NCBI GenBank assembly: GCA_903921605.1
Contig: CAIXQV010000193.1
Span: forward strand, 1 to 8,427
Source of the DNA: an uncultured Planctomycetaceae bacterium
GTDB lineage: Bacteria > Planctomycetota > Planctomycetia > Planctomycetales > Planctomycetaceae
Reading direction: 5' to 3'
DNA length: 8,427 bases
Part shown: one piece after another, positions 1 through 4,849 of the stretch
Layout: each line of letters starts with the position of its first letter
Numbering within the stretch: position 1 is the first letter of the stretch
Notes under the pieces: generated by a model
What the model was told of the DNA's origin: nothing
Seen by the model: only the letters and a program-made list of their open reading frames with translations
Databases searched by the model: none
Position numbers and translations under genes: made by a program

Positions 1-144
1 CGTGACAGCAGGCTTGACCAGCCGACGTAGCGGAATATCGACCACGTACAGCAGCCCGACCACGTTATTCGCTCGCCATGCACCTTCATCATACCATTCA
101 TCGCCCGACTCAATCACTTCGCCAATCTCCAACAGTCTGTACAC
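1..144 (-). CDS. Small phage hypothetical protein, GTG start, C-terminus cut by window edge
   Basis: Reading leftward from 144, an open frame of 48 codons runs to the window edge. It begins VYRLLEIGEVIESGDEWYD (first residue Met in the cell) and continues with GAWRANNVVGLL. The start is well supported: GTG is preceded by GGAGGG with a 6-base gap, and an in-frame TGA lies 15 bases upstream, so no earlier start is possible. The YRLLExGExIxxGDEWxD opening resembles a family of small phage proteins of unknown function that start similarly, by recollection only; no catalytic residues are visible. It lies downstream of the sigma factor gene on the same strand, 128 bases away, with its own weaker copy of the repeated promoter at 191-221. 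It lacks the CAACCAC leader box seen before the plus-strand genes. Coding is likely; function is unknown. Confidence 0.72.
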   Translation of the reverse strand, partial: MYRLLEIGEVIESGDEWYDEGAWRANNVVGLLYVVDIPLRRLVKPAVT

Positions 145-190
145 GTCAAGCCCTCCGTTTCAGTCCAATTCGATACCAATCAACACCAGC

Positions 191-221
191 AGAGTATCAG
201 CCCAGACTGGACAGGCAACAC
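191..221 (-). promoter_or_regulatory. Repeated promoter element, minus-strand variant copy (P10)
   Basis: Read on the minus strand, GTGTTGCC is followed after exactly 15 bases by GATACTCT. This matches the plus-strand family (TTTTGCA, 15 bases, GATACTAC) with substitutions in both boxes. It lies 47 bases upstream of the GTG start at 144. The exact spacing and its correct position in front of a gene support a real but weaker member of the family. Confidence 0.5.
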
Positions 222-252
222 GAACTGCCGTGTTTTCCGGGTGTTTCCGTCT

Positions 253-266
253 GTCTCAATTGAGAC
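253..266. repeat. Perfect 14-bp palindrome GTCTCAATTGAGAC
   Basis: A perfect palindrome lies just beyond the stop codon of the sigma factor gene and 31 bases upstream of the -35-like box of P10. No T-run follows on either strand, so it is a poor terminator. A second dyad with the same arms (GTCTCA/TGAGAC) is at 6838-6852, also upstream of a promoter element, and both are followed by AAG. A protein-binding site (operator) is the most natural reading, but this is inference. Confidence 0.45.
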
Positions 267-272
267 AAGCAC

Positions 273-758
273 TCAGGACACGCAGAATTGCTCCTGCAAT
301 CGTGGCAGAATTCGACGCTGGAATAACTGCTCAGCAGCCTGTTTCGAGCATCCGCAGCGAATGCCGATCTCTTTCCACGTCAAGCCGTCCAACCTTCCGG
401 CCACGATATCACGCAGGCGACCGTCGAACAGATCGACACAGCGAGCCAGCTTTTCCAGACTATCGTATTGGTACGCATCAGCCTGTTTATCGGCAGGATC
501 GTCGAACTCTCCGAGCAGATCGAGCCGATGAGTTTTCCGCTGTTTCGCCCAGCCGATCAGACCGTATCGAATGACGTGGAAAGCGTACGTCGTGAACAGC
601 ACGCCGCGATCAGGATCGAACGACTTTGCAGCACTTGCGAGCCAGTAGAGACCTTCAGCGAACGCTTCCGAGTCATCGGGCGAGTTTTCGCCACGATACG
701 CAGCGTATTTGCGGCAGATCGACCAGACGAGCGGGAAGTGCTTTTCGAGGTTTTCCAT
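273..758 (-). CDS. Phage-encoded sigma-70-family RNA polymerase sigma factor
   Basis: The 161-residue product has two recognisable sigma-70 parts. Region 2 covers about residues 9-72: after FPLVWSICRKYAAYRG come the helix EAFAEGLYWLASAAKSFDPD and RGVLFTTYAFHVIRYGLIGW, equivalent to the EG..GL..A...FDP.RG..F.TYA...IR core that binds the polymerase coiled coil and the -10 element. Region 4 covers about residues 112-155: GRLDGLTWKEIGIRCGCS then KQAAEQLFQRRI form the helix-turn-helix that reads the -35 element. A short linker replaces region 3, as in compact alternative sigmas. The start is uncertain: the ATG at 758 has no clear Shine-Dalgarno sequence; a GTG at 818 in the same frame is an alternative. 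The frame stays open to 923, but starts that far up would cross the divergent gene and its promoter. It is transcribed away from the small-gene array and is the obvious candidate to read the repeated promoters. The family call is confident; the regulon is inferred. Confidence 0.88.
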   Translation of the reverse strand: MENLEKHFPLVWSICRKYAAYRGENSPDDSEAFAEGLYWLASAAKSFDPDRGVLFTTYAFHVIRYGLIGWAKQRKTHRLDLLGEFDDPADKQADAYQYDSLEKLARCVDLFDGRLRDIVAGRLDGLTWKEIGIRCGCSKQAAEQLFQRRILPRLQEQFCVS

Positions 759-842
759 TATAGTGGATGCAGTTTCTAGGATACTGGATGGACCGGGGAG
801 GGGCTTTCCGCCGTTCACAGAATTGGATTCTTTTGATTTTCG

Positions 843-872
843 TTTTGCAAACTTGTTGCGACGTGATACTAC
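843..872 (+). promoter_or_regulatory. Repeated promoter element P9 in the divergent control region
   Basis: TTTTGCA (843-849), 15 bases, GATACTAC (865-872). It lies 44 bases before the first plus-strand gene and drives the pair at 917 and 1112. The first box sits in a near-palindrome (GTTTTGCAAAC), so the opposite strand also reads TTTGCAAAAC. A weak host-type promoter toward the sigma gene (TTGCAA, 17 bases, TCCAAT on the minus strand) could share this DNA. GTG and CAC flank the second box. Confidence 0.7.
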
Positions 873-916
873 CCACAGAACGAGGCAGTAACAACCACAA
901 GACGAAGGATAGAACG

Positions 917-1084
917 ATGACAATCTTCAAGGGAACCAAGAGCGAGTGCATAAAGCTGATGCTCAGCCTCGAAGAAGTTCACGGGCGAATCTTCTGGGTA
1001 ATCTCGATGGACGACGCCGCAGGAACATACGAATTGCAGACATCGGAAGAAATGGGCGAAAAGCTCCAGCAAGCCACGAAGTAA
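917..1084 (+). CDS. Small hypothetical protein, 55 residues
   Basis: The product starts MTIFKGTKSECIKLM and ends GEKLQQATK. I do not recognise a family. It has an amphipathic look, with an acidic middle (SMDDAAGTYELQTSEEMGE), no membrane segment and no cysteine pairs beyond one Cys. The start is chosen because a CAACCAC box at 892-898 and AAGGA precede this ATG, the same leader as in the other genes; the open frame extends up to 767, but that part crosses promoter P9. It is the first gene of the plus-strand array and is followed after 27 bases by the gene at 1112, with no hairpin between, so the two are probably co-transcribed. Confidence 0.75.
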   Translation: MTIFKGTKSECIKLMLSLEEVHGRIFWVISMDDAAGTYELQTSEEMGEKLQQATK

Positions 1085-1111
1085 CCAACAACCACAACCG
1101 GGAGAAGAGAA

Positions 1112-1264
1112 ATGGTGACAGTCGACATCTACAACAGCGGGCGACACTTGGGAACGCTTCGAGTGACCAGCCTTGAGACCGCACTTCTGATCGTGTCCGG
1201 CGAAGAGTCAAAGGGAAACTTCTGCCGAGTCATCGACTGGAGGGGCGGAATCGTACGCGGCTAA
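1112..1264 (+). CDS. Small hypothetical protein, 50 residues
   Basis: A 50-residue frame starts MVTVDIYNSGRHLGTLRVTS and ends VIDWRGGIVRG. It is supported by a strong leader: CAACCAC at 1089-1095, then GGGAG seven bases before the ATG. Alternating hydrophobic residues (TVDIYNSG, GTLRV, ALLIVSG, RVIDWRGGIV) suggest a small all-beta fold, but no family is recognised. It lies 27 bases after the preceding gene without an intervening promoter or hairpin, so it is the second gene of that unit. The stop is 12 bases before the dyad of the next promoter. It is short enough that standard length cut-offs would miss it. Confidence 0.72.
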   Translation: MVTVDIYNSGRHLGTLRVTSLETALLIVSGEESKGNFCRVIDWRGGIVRG

Positions 1265-1288
1265 CCGCCCAGAATTCCCGGCAGATTC

Positions 1289-1319
1289 TTTTTGCAGTCT
1301 GCCGGGTTGCTGATACTAC
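1289..1319 (+). promoter_or_regulatory. Repeated promoter element P1, with flanking dyads
   Basis: TTTTTGCA (1289-1296), 15 bases, GATACTAC (1312-1319), preceded by CAGATTC as in most copies. A 9-bp perfect inverted repeat (CCCGGCAGA 1277-1285, TCTGCCGGG 1298-1306) places the first box in its 12-base loop. A second GGCAGA at 1321-1326 can pair with the same TCTGCC, so two alternative structures are possible. Confidence 0.72.
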
Positions 1320-1358
1320 AGGCAGAACGATACCCAACCACGAACCGGAGAATCAGCC

Positions 1359-1547
1359 ATGCGAAAATTCCAGATCATCCAAGAAACAACCACCCACTGC
1401 CGACTGGTTGAAATCTACACAACCAACGGAGTCTATCGGGAGTTCACCGGAGCGACCTGCGTATCAGACGCCCTGCGACATCTGAACCGCTGCTGCTCAA
1501 CAGGCCGGACATTCGAGATCGTCAACGGACCAACCTACGCGAAGTAG
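1359..1547 (+). CDS. Small hypothetical protein, 62 residues
   Basis: The product begins MRKFQIIQETTTHCRLVEIY and ends RTFEIVNGPTYAK. No family is recognised. The pattern of short beta-like stretches (KFQIIQ, RLVEIYTTNG, VYREFTG) followed by a helix (VSDALRHLNRCC) suggests a small alpha/beta protein. Two adjacent cysteines (CC) and two isolated ones do not form a clear metal site. The leader is canonical: CAACCAC at 1335-1341, then CCGGAG, then ATG. It is the first gene after promoter P1. A hairpin follows 12 bases after its stop, before the gene at 1602. Confidence 0.75.
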   Translation: MRKFQIIQETTTHCRLVEIYTTNGVYREFTGATCVSDALRHLNRCCSTGRTFEIVNGPTYAK

Positions 1548-1559
1548 ACCACACAACCC

Positions 1560-1588
1560 GCCAGCCTCGCGAAGGGGCTGGCATTTCT
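1560..1588 (+). terminator. Hairpin with weak T-run (intra-unit attenuator candidate)
   Basis: GCCAGCC (1560-1566) pairs with GGCTGGC (1576-1582) around a 9-base loop and is followed by ATTTCT. The T-run is short, so partial termination between the genes at 1359 and 1602 is more likely than a full stop. Confidence 0.5.
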
Positions 1589-1601
1589 GGAGGCACTGAA
1601 C

Positions 1602-1907
1602 ATGCGAAACATTCTGAACGACCTGCTGGAAGCCACGAAAGACATCGAGCCAACCACACGAACCGGAGCCAAGACCATGACCGACAAAGACAAAGCCGAG
1701 CTTTCTGAGATCGTCGATGGAACGATCTGCTGTGCTGACGTAACGGACTGGGATTCACAGGACGAATTCGAAGAAGAGATTATGTCTGACATTGAACAAA
1801 CGCGAACGCTGTCGAGCGATGAATACACATTCTGTGCCGAACTTGTCGCAACCTATTGGCACGAGCAAGGTGGAGACGACGACCGCGACGAGGAAGACGA
1901 CGAATAA
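1602..1907 (+). CDS. Acidic hypothetical protein with two possible starts (1602 or 1677)
   Basis: From 1602 the product has 101 residues; from 1677 it has 76. The upstream ATG has GGAGG eight bases before it. The downstream, in-frame ATG (residue 26) is preceded by the complete array leader: CAACCAC at 1651-1657, then CCGGAG, then AAGACCATG, almost identical to the leader of the gene at 3112. I think 1677 is at least as likely to be the main start, with 1602 giving a longer form. The shared part starts MTDKDKAELSEIVDGTICC and ends in a run of acidic residues (GGDDDRDEEDDE). It is strongly negative overall. Small acidic phage proteins are sometimes DNA mimics or partner-blocking proteins, but nothing here proves that. 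No family is recognised. Confidence 0.68.
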   Translation: MRNILNDLLEATKDIEPTTRTGAKTMTDKDKAELSEIVDGTICCADVTDWDSQDEFEEEIMSDIEQTRTLSSDEYTFCAELVATYWHEQGGDDDRDEEDDE

Positions 1908-1937
1908 GCGAATCCACGGCAAGCCCGATAGAACCGA

Positions 1938-1977
1938 GGCGTCAGGACGGGACAAAGGTCTGACGCCGTCTCTTTTC
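1938..1977 (+). terminator. Hairpin plus T-rich tail before the zinc protein gene
   Basis: GGCGTCAG (1938-1945) pairs with CTGACGCC (1960-1967) around a 14-base loop, followed by GTCTCTTTTC. The T-run passes directly into the CAACCAC leader box of the next gene, as at two other terminators (4494 and 5870). It lies 30 bases past the stop at 1907. Confidence 0.62.
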
Positions 1978-2002
1978 AACCACAACCACAGGACCGCTCG
2001 CA

Positions 2003-2542
2003 ATGTGCAACAACCACACAACCCGCCACTTCTGGAAATGCCCTCTCTGTCTGACCGTAGCGGCGACCGAGGCCAACACGGTAGCCAACCTGCATTGTGG
2101 CCACTGCAATCTGGCGATGAATTACATGGGCCGAGTCAGCCAGAATCGACTGGTGAAGACTGAAGAACGCTGCCAGTGTGACGCACGCTGCACATTCGCC
2201 ACCGGCCCGAACTGCGACTGCCAATGTGGAGGCGTGAACCACGGTAGCCGAATGCTGGTTGAGGTTACTTTTGACGCTGGACCCATACCAAAGGCGACCG
2301 TGAAGCCAACGGCTCAGGCTCTTTGGGATCTGAAGGAATACCAGGCACTTCGTGAGAAGCTACAGACAGAACTGAAGGAACTGAACCGCACCAGCCCAAC
2401 GAAGAACTACGCACGCTGCCGGAAGATTACCGGAGCACTCTGGAAGGCGTCCACAATGACGAGCCACGCCGGACGAATGAAGGCACTCAGGGCGATTGAC
2501 AAGCCGGTAACGAAGGCCGAGCAGGCTACGTTGTTCGGCTAA
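2003..2542 (+). CDS. Phage zinc-binding protein with two cysteine clusters and QATLF tail
   Basis: The 179-residue product has an N-terminal zinc ribbon (CPLC at 13-16, CGHC at 32-35). A second cluster follows at 57-75 (CQCDARC then CDCQC) and leads into GGVNHGSRM. The CxCDxxC...CxCxCGGxNHG pattern is, by recollection, shared by uncharacterised phage and bacterial proteins. The C-terminal third (about 105-170) is helical and basic, with LREKLQTELKELNR as a likely short coiled coil, and the protein ends EQATLFG. QATLF resembles the QxxLF peptide by which proteins bind the bacterial sliding clamp. The leader has two overlapping CAACCAC boxes (1977-1989) and AGGA before the ATG. Zinc binding is well supported by sequence; a nucleic-acid role is inference. 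Confidence 0.82.
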   Translation: MCNNHTTRHFWKCPLCLTVAATEANTVANLHCGHCNLAMNYMGRVSQNRLVKTEERCQCDARCTFATGPNCDCQCGGVNHGSRMLVEVTFDAGPIPKATVKPTAQALWDLKEYQALREKLQTELKELNRTSPTKNYARCRKITGALWKASTMTSHAGRMKALRAIDKPVTKAEQATLFG

Positions 2543-2554
2543 TCTGCCAGATTG

Positions 2555-2585
2555 TTTTTGCACCCTTGACGCTGGTTGATACTAC
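2555..2585 (+). promoter_or_regulatory. Repeated promoter element P2, with dyad over the second box
   Basis: TTTTTGCA (2555-2562), 15 bases, GATACTAC (2578-2585), with CCAGATTG upstream. GCTGGT (2571-2576) and ACCAGC (2584-2589) form a 6-bp inverted repeat around the second box. It starts 13 bases after the stop of the zinc protein gene. Confidence 0.72.
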
Positions 2586-2628
2586 CAGCAGACCGAGACA
2601 ACCACACACGAACACGGGAGCAACCACA

Positions 2629-3003
2629 ATGACCCAGACAGAACTATTCAGCACCGACTTCCCAGTCATCGACTACACACCGGCAACACCGGAGCCTTAC
2701 ACAGTCGGCAGCATTCTCTACGCTTCGTGGGGATACGAGCAGACGAACGTCAATTTCTACCTTGTTGTCGCTCGGAAAGGCGATTGGGTAACGCTCCAGC
2801 CGATGACAGCCAAGCAGACGCACACCGGCAACATGAGCGGAACGGCTGTACCCGGCGAGGTTGTCGAAGTAGCTTGCTCTTTCCGCCGCCGCTTGCGAAT
2901 CGACGCGGCCACGGGCAAATGCTGGGGATGCAACGGGCCAGAATCCTATATGAGCCTGTACCACTGGGAAGGCCGCCCGCAATACTTTTCGAGCTACGCA
3001 TAG
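2629..3003 (+). CDS. Phage hypothetical protein (GYEQTNVNFY family), 124 residues
   Basis: The product starts MTQTELFSTDFPVIDYTP. A core follows: YTVGSILYASWGYEQTNVNF, then YLVVARKGDWVTLQPM. It ends HWEGRPQYFSSYA. The SWGYxQTNxxFYxVV...W.T..P and W.G.PQYFSSYA signatures match, from memory, a small phage family of unknown function. The many aromatic residues and beta-like stretches suggest a compact beta-rich fold. The start at 2629 is chosen over the frame opening at 2566 because that upstream part lies inside promoter P2; 2629 has a CAACCAC box at 2599-2605, GGGAG, and a further CAACCAC immediately before the ATG. Residues 3-7 (QTELF) resemble a clamp-binding peptide. It forms a one-gene unit between P2 and P3. 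Confidence 0.82.
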   Translation: MTQTELFSTDFPVIDYTPATPEPYTVGSILYASWGYEQTNVNFYLVVARKGDWVTLQPMTAKQTHTGNMSGTAVPGEVVEVACSFRRRLRIDAATGKCWGCNGPESYMSLYHWEGRPQYFSSYA

Positions 3004-3029
3004 AACTGCCCGGATACAACGGCAGATTG

Positions 3030-3060
3030 TTTTTGCAGTCTGCCCACAGCCCGATACTAC
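3030..3060 (+). promoter_or_regulatory. Repeated promoter element P3, with dyads on both sides
   Basis: TTTTTGCA (3030-3037), 15 bases, GATACTAC (3053-3060). GGCAGA (3021-3026) pairs with TCTGCC (3039-3044) around the first box. Downstream, CCGGGA (3068-3073) pairs with TCCCGG (3079-3084) around a 5-base loop; this hairpin would lie near the 5' end of the transcript. CCCG just before the second box can also pair with the CGGG at 3069-3072. Confidence 0.72.
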
Positions 3061-3111
3061 AACTGAGCCGGGAAGGTATCCCGGACGCAACCACAAACCG
3101 GAGCCGAGACC

Positions 3112-3486
3112 ATGAAGACAGCAACCGCCGCAACAGTTCGAACGATCACGCTCAGCAGCCTAGGGGACGGAGACAAGCAGGAAAGCCGAGACCACCTGAA
3201 GCAACTGATCGAGCAACTTCCCGCCGGATACTTGCGGGAGATTCTGGAGACAGAAGCACCAGACTTTGAGCGAGCCATTGCCAACGACGTTTGCTTTATC
3301 GACTACCGGGCACAGATCAAAGCACAGCAGGAACACGCGGCACATCTTGCGAGAGTCAACGACGAGATTAAAGCAGCCCGGAAAGAACTGGAAGCCAAGC
3401 AATCAGAGATCAGACACGCAGAACGCCGCCTGGACGAGATCGAGCAGACACGCCGAGAACTTCGCAGGCTGCTGACAGGAGTCTAG
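3112..3486 (+). CDS. Coiled-coil hypothetical protein, 124 residues
   Basis: The product opens MKTATAATVRTITLSSLGDG and has a helical first half (HLKQLIEQLPAGYLREILE). The second half, about residues 68-120, is a long charged helix rich in K, E, R and A (ARVNDEIKAARKELEAKQ, then AERRLDEIEQTRRELRRLL), a clear coiled-coil candidate that would drive oligomerisation or partner binding. There are no catalytic motifs. The leader has CAACCAC at 3088-3094 and CCGGAG before the ATG. It is the first gene after promoter P3; the next gene follows after 78 bases and a strong hairpin. The first 13 bases of its coding sequence nearly repeat those of that next gene (both encode MKTAT). I do not recognise a named family. 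Confidence 0.78.
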   Translation: MKTATAATVRTITLSSLGDGDKQESRDHLKQLIEQLPAGYLREILETEAPDFERAIANDVCFIDYRAQIKAQQEHAAHLARVNDEIKAARKELEAKQSEIRHAERRLDEIEQTRRELRRLLTGV

Positions 3487-3505
3487 GTCACGACAGACGA
3501 CACGC

Positions 3506-3532
3506 GGCAGGGTTTCAATGTGAGACCCTGCC
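3506..3532 (+). terminator. Strong hairpin without T-run between the coiled-coil and NGRDYY genes
   Basis: GGCAGGGT (3506-3513) pairs with ACCCTGCC (3525-3532); a T-G wobble and two more pairs extend the stem to 11 with a 5-base loop. What follows is CGACATC, not a T-run, so factor-independent termination is doubtful. It may instead block RNA decay or be a processing site. Confidence 0.4.
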
Positions 3533-3564
3533 CGACATCACAACCACGCTCAGGAGTTCAGACG

Positions 3565-3879
3565 ATGAAGACAGCCACAGAAACCAAGACGATTATCGCC
3601 CCGATCGTGCACATGAACGGCACCGGCAAAAACGGATTGACGGAGCCAATCGACGCAGCACTGGACGCGATCCGCACAGCTTACGAAATGCTGAAGCAAT
3701 GCGGACCCAACGGTAGAGACTACTACAACCACCCGCAGGCACCGCAGGCGATGGAGCAGGCACAGAGGGAACACCGGAACCGGCTGCTGAGCTTGCATAA
3801 TTTGTCGGCAGAACTGGAGGCACTTTGGACCGCCATCGAAGACGGAGAAACGACCGGCACCTACGACCACACGACCTGA
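3565..3879 (+). CDS. Phage hypothetical protein (VHxNGT...PNGRDYY type), 104 residues
   Basis: The product contains IVHMNGTGKNGLTEPI near the N-terminus and CGPNGRDYYNHP in the middle, followed by a helix (EHRNRLLSLHNLSAELEALW). The pattern of VHxNGT, a helical stretch, PNGRDYY and a closing helix matches, from memory, a widespread family of small phage proteins of unknown function. No enzyme motif is visible; two or three helices are likely. The start at 3565 has a CAACCAC box at 3541-3547 and AGGAG before it; the open frame extends up to 3520 across the hairpin, which is less likely. It is the second gene of the P3 unit. Its stop lies 18 bases before the next promoter. Confidence 0.8.
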   Translation: MKTATETKTIIAPIVHMNGTGKNGLTEPIDAALDAIRTAYEMLKQCGPNGRDYYNHPQAPQAMEQAQREHRNRLLSLHNLSAELEALWTAIEDGETTGTYDHTT

Positions 3880-3897
3880 AAACAATATGCCAGATTC

Positions 3898-3928
3898 TTT
3901 TTGCACCTGTCCCGCCTGTTGATACTAC
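3898..3928 (+). promoter_or_regulatory. Repeated promoter element P4
   Basis: TTTTTGCA (3898-3905), 15 bases, GATACTAC (3921-3928), with GCCAGATTC upstream as in P2. Its dyad is weak: TTG and CAA flank the second box. It is followed by two CAACCAC boxes (3944-3950 and 3954-3960). Confidence 0.7.
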
Positions 3929-3973
3929 CAATGTAAGGGAAACCAACCACAACCAACCACAGGACAGACGACA

Positions 3974-4474
3974 ATGGCAACCACCAAAGAAACACCAGCC
4001 GAAGCACTCGCCCGAATTCAGAGCAGCGTATCGAAGAACGACTTCGCGGCTATCGTCCAGTTCGCTCAATGCGGAATCAGCCCTGACGATATCATTCCAC
4101 GGGTGTCAGTTTTGACCTTCAAAGCATGGAAGGCACTAGGCCGACGAGTTGCCAAGGGTGCAACCGGGCAGAAGGTTTGCGTTTGGGTGCCAGTCGAGAA
4201 GAACGGCAAGGAAGACGGAGTCCGACCAATCACGGCTGTCCTGTTTCACATCACTCAGACGATTGCAGAAGACGCCGAGAAAGGGACACGCCCTGAAGCC
4301 TGGCAGAACCCAGCACTGGTAAAGGAAGGCACCTACGACGCAGCCGAGCAGGCAGAAACCGGAATGATCGTCGCCCCGGAATCAGACATCATCGACGTTG
4401 AATTCTCAGTCATCGAACCAGTTCAGCGAAGACTACCAGCACCAGCAGCACAGAAGCAGCTTAGTTTGTTCTAA
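3974..4474 (+). CDS. ArdC-like DNA-binding protein with C-terminal sliding-clamp motif
   Basis: The 166-residue product resembles the N-terminal domain of ArdC-type proteins, which binds single-stranded DNA. Residues 48-68 carry the hallmark TFKAWKALGRRVAKGATGQK, followed by a beta strand with WVPV and, at 91-96, FHITQT, equivalent to the F.V.QT of that family. The helical first 45 residues (EALARIQSSV, DFAAIVQFAQCG) also fit. The metalloprotease domain of full ArdC is absent, so only the binding domain is present. The last five residues are QLSLF, a perfect match to the bacterial sliding-clamp-binding consensus QL[SD]LF, placed after a flexible PAPAAQK stretch, as is usual for such peptides. 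The leader has two CAACCAC boxes and AGGA. It is first in the P4 unit. Likely role (inferred): protecting or escorting phage DNA at the replication fork. Confidence 0.83.
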   Translation: MATTKETPAEALARIQSSVSKNDFAAIVQFAQCGISPDDIIPRVSVLTFKAWKALGRRVAKGATGQKVCVWVPVEKNGKEDGVRPITAVLFHITQTIAEDAEKGTRPEAWQNPALVKEGTYDAAEQAETGMIVAPESDIIDVEFSVIEPVQRRLPAPAAQKQLSLF

Positions 4475-4493
4475 GACCAGACGACCTACAAAC

Positions 4494-4520
4494 GCGGGGA
4501 GATCGGCCCCGCATTCTTTC
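4494..4520 (+). terminator. Hairpin plus T-run inside the P4 unit
   Basis: GCGGGG (4494-4499) pairs with CCCCGC (4507-4512) around a 7-base loop, followed by ATTCTTTC. The tail runs straight into CAACCACATT of the next leader. The same arrangement recurs at 5870-5905. The T-run is moderate, so attenuation rather than full termination is plausible. Confidence 0.62.
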
Positions 4521-4546
4521 AACCACATTCACCGGAGATCAGGACC

Positions 4547-4756
4547 ATGAGCAACGACAGATTTAACCGCTACCAGATTCGCATTGATGGCCGACTTGCT
4601 GGCCACATCGACGGCCTGACAGCAGGAGAGGCGGAGGAGAACGCCCGCAGTAAATTCAGGGCAGACAGATACAGCCGAGTTACTGCCATCCTCGCGGAGC
4701 CACGCAGGACGCCGGTCACGGATAAGCTGCTGACCGAGATCATCGAAACCACATAG
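4547..4756 (+). CDS. Small hypothetical protein, 69 residues
   Basis: The product begins MSNDRFNRYQIRIDGRLAGH and continues IDGLTAGEAEENARSKFRAD. The layout is beta hairpin (YQIRIDGRLAGHI), helix (TAGEAEENARSKF), beta strand (SRVTAILAE), a tiny alpha/beta fold. No family can be named with confidence. Its leader has CAACCAC at 4520-4526 and GGAG, then ATCAGGACCATG, nearly identical to the leader at 5925. A terminator-like hairpin lies 26 bases upstream of the ATG. The stop codon TAG lies four bases before the core of promoter P5, and the AGATTC upstream part of that promoter overlaps it, so spacing is very tight. Confidence 0.76.
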   Translation: MSNDRFNRYQIRIDGRLAGHIDGLTAGEAEENARSKFRADRYSRVTAILAEPRRTPVTDKLLTEIIETT

Positions 4757-4760
4757 ATTC

Positions 4761-4791
4761 TTTTTGCACGACTCGCCCTCTCTGATACTAC
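4761..4791 (+). promoter_or_regulatory. Repeated promoter element P5, with a three-arm alternative hairpin
   Basis: TTTTTGCA (4761-4768), 15 bases, GATACTAC (4784-4791). A perfect 10-bp inverted repeat (CCCTCTCTGA 4776-4785, TCAGAGAGGG 4797-4806) encloses the second box and is followed by TTTCTCT. A third arm, TCTCTGA (4809-4815), can pair with TCAGAGA (4797-4803) around a 5-base loop. RNA read through from upstream could form the first hairpin; RNA started here could form only the second. Confidence 0.75.
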
Positions 4792-4849
4792 CAGTGTCAG
4801 AGAGGGTTTCTCTGAAGCCTACAACCACGAGAGACAAGGACCGAGAACG

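Noticed and set aside
2..574. Long plus-strand open frame of 190 codons at the left edge
   Set aside because: It is serine/threonine/arginine-rich with no family features and lies antisense to the sigma factor gene and to the GTG-start gene, both of which have clear protein character.
757..762. Perfect TATAAT on the minus strand overlapping the sigma start codon
   Set aside because: As a -10 box it would start RNA inside the gene with no later start codon available, and no -35 box is found 17 bases upstream; taken as coincidence.
759..923. Longer form of the sigma factor starting at 923
   Set aside because: The extra 55 residues have no sigma-like character and would overlap promoter P9 and the start of the divergent gene at 917.
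2566..2628. Upstream start at 2566 for the gene at 2629
   Set aside because: This part lies inside promoter P2 and its leader and has no ribosome site; 2629 has the full canonical leader. The same reasoning excludes the extended frames at 767, 5046, 5880 and 6788.
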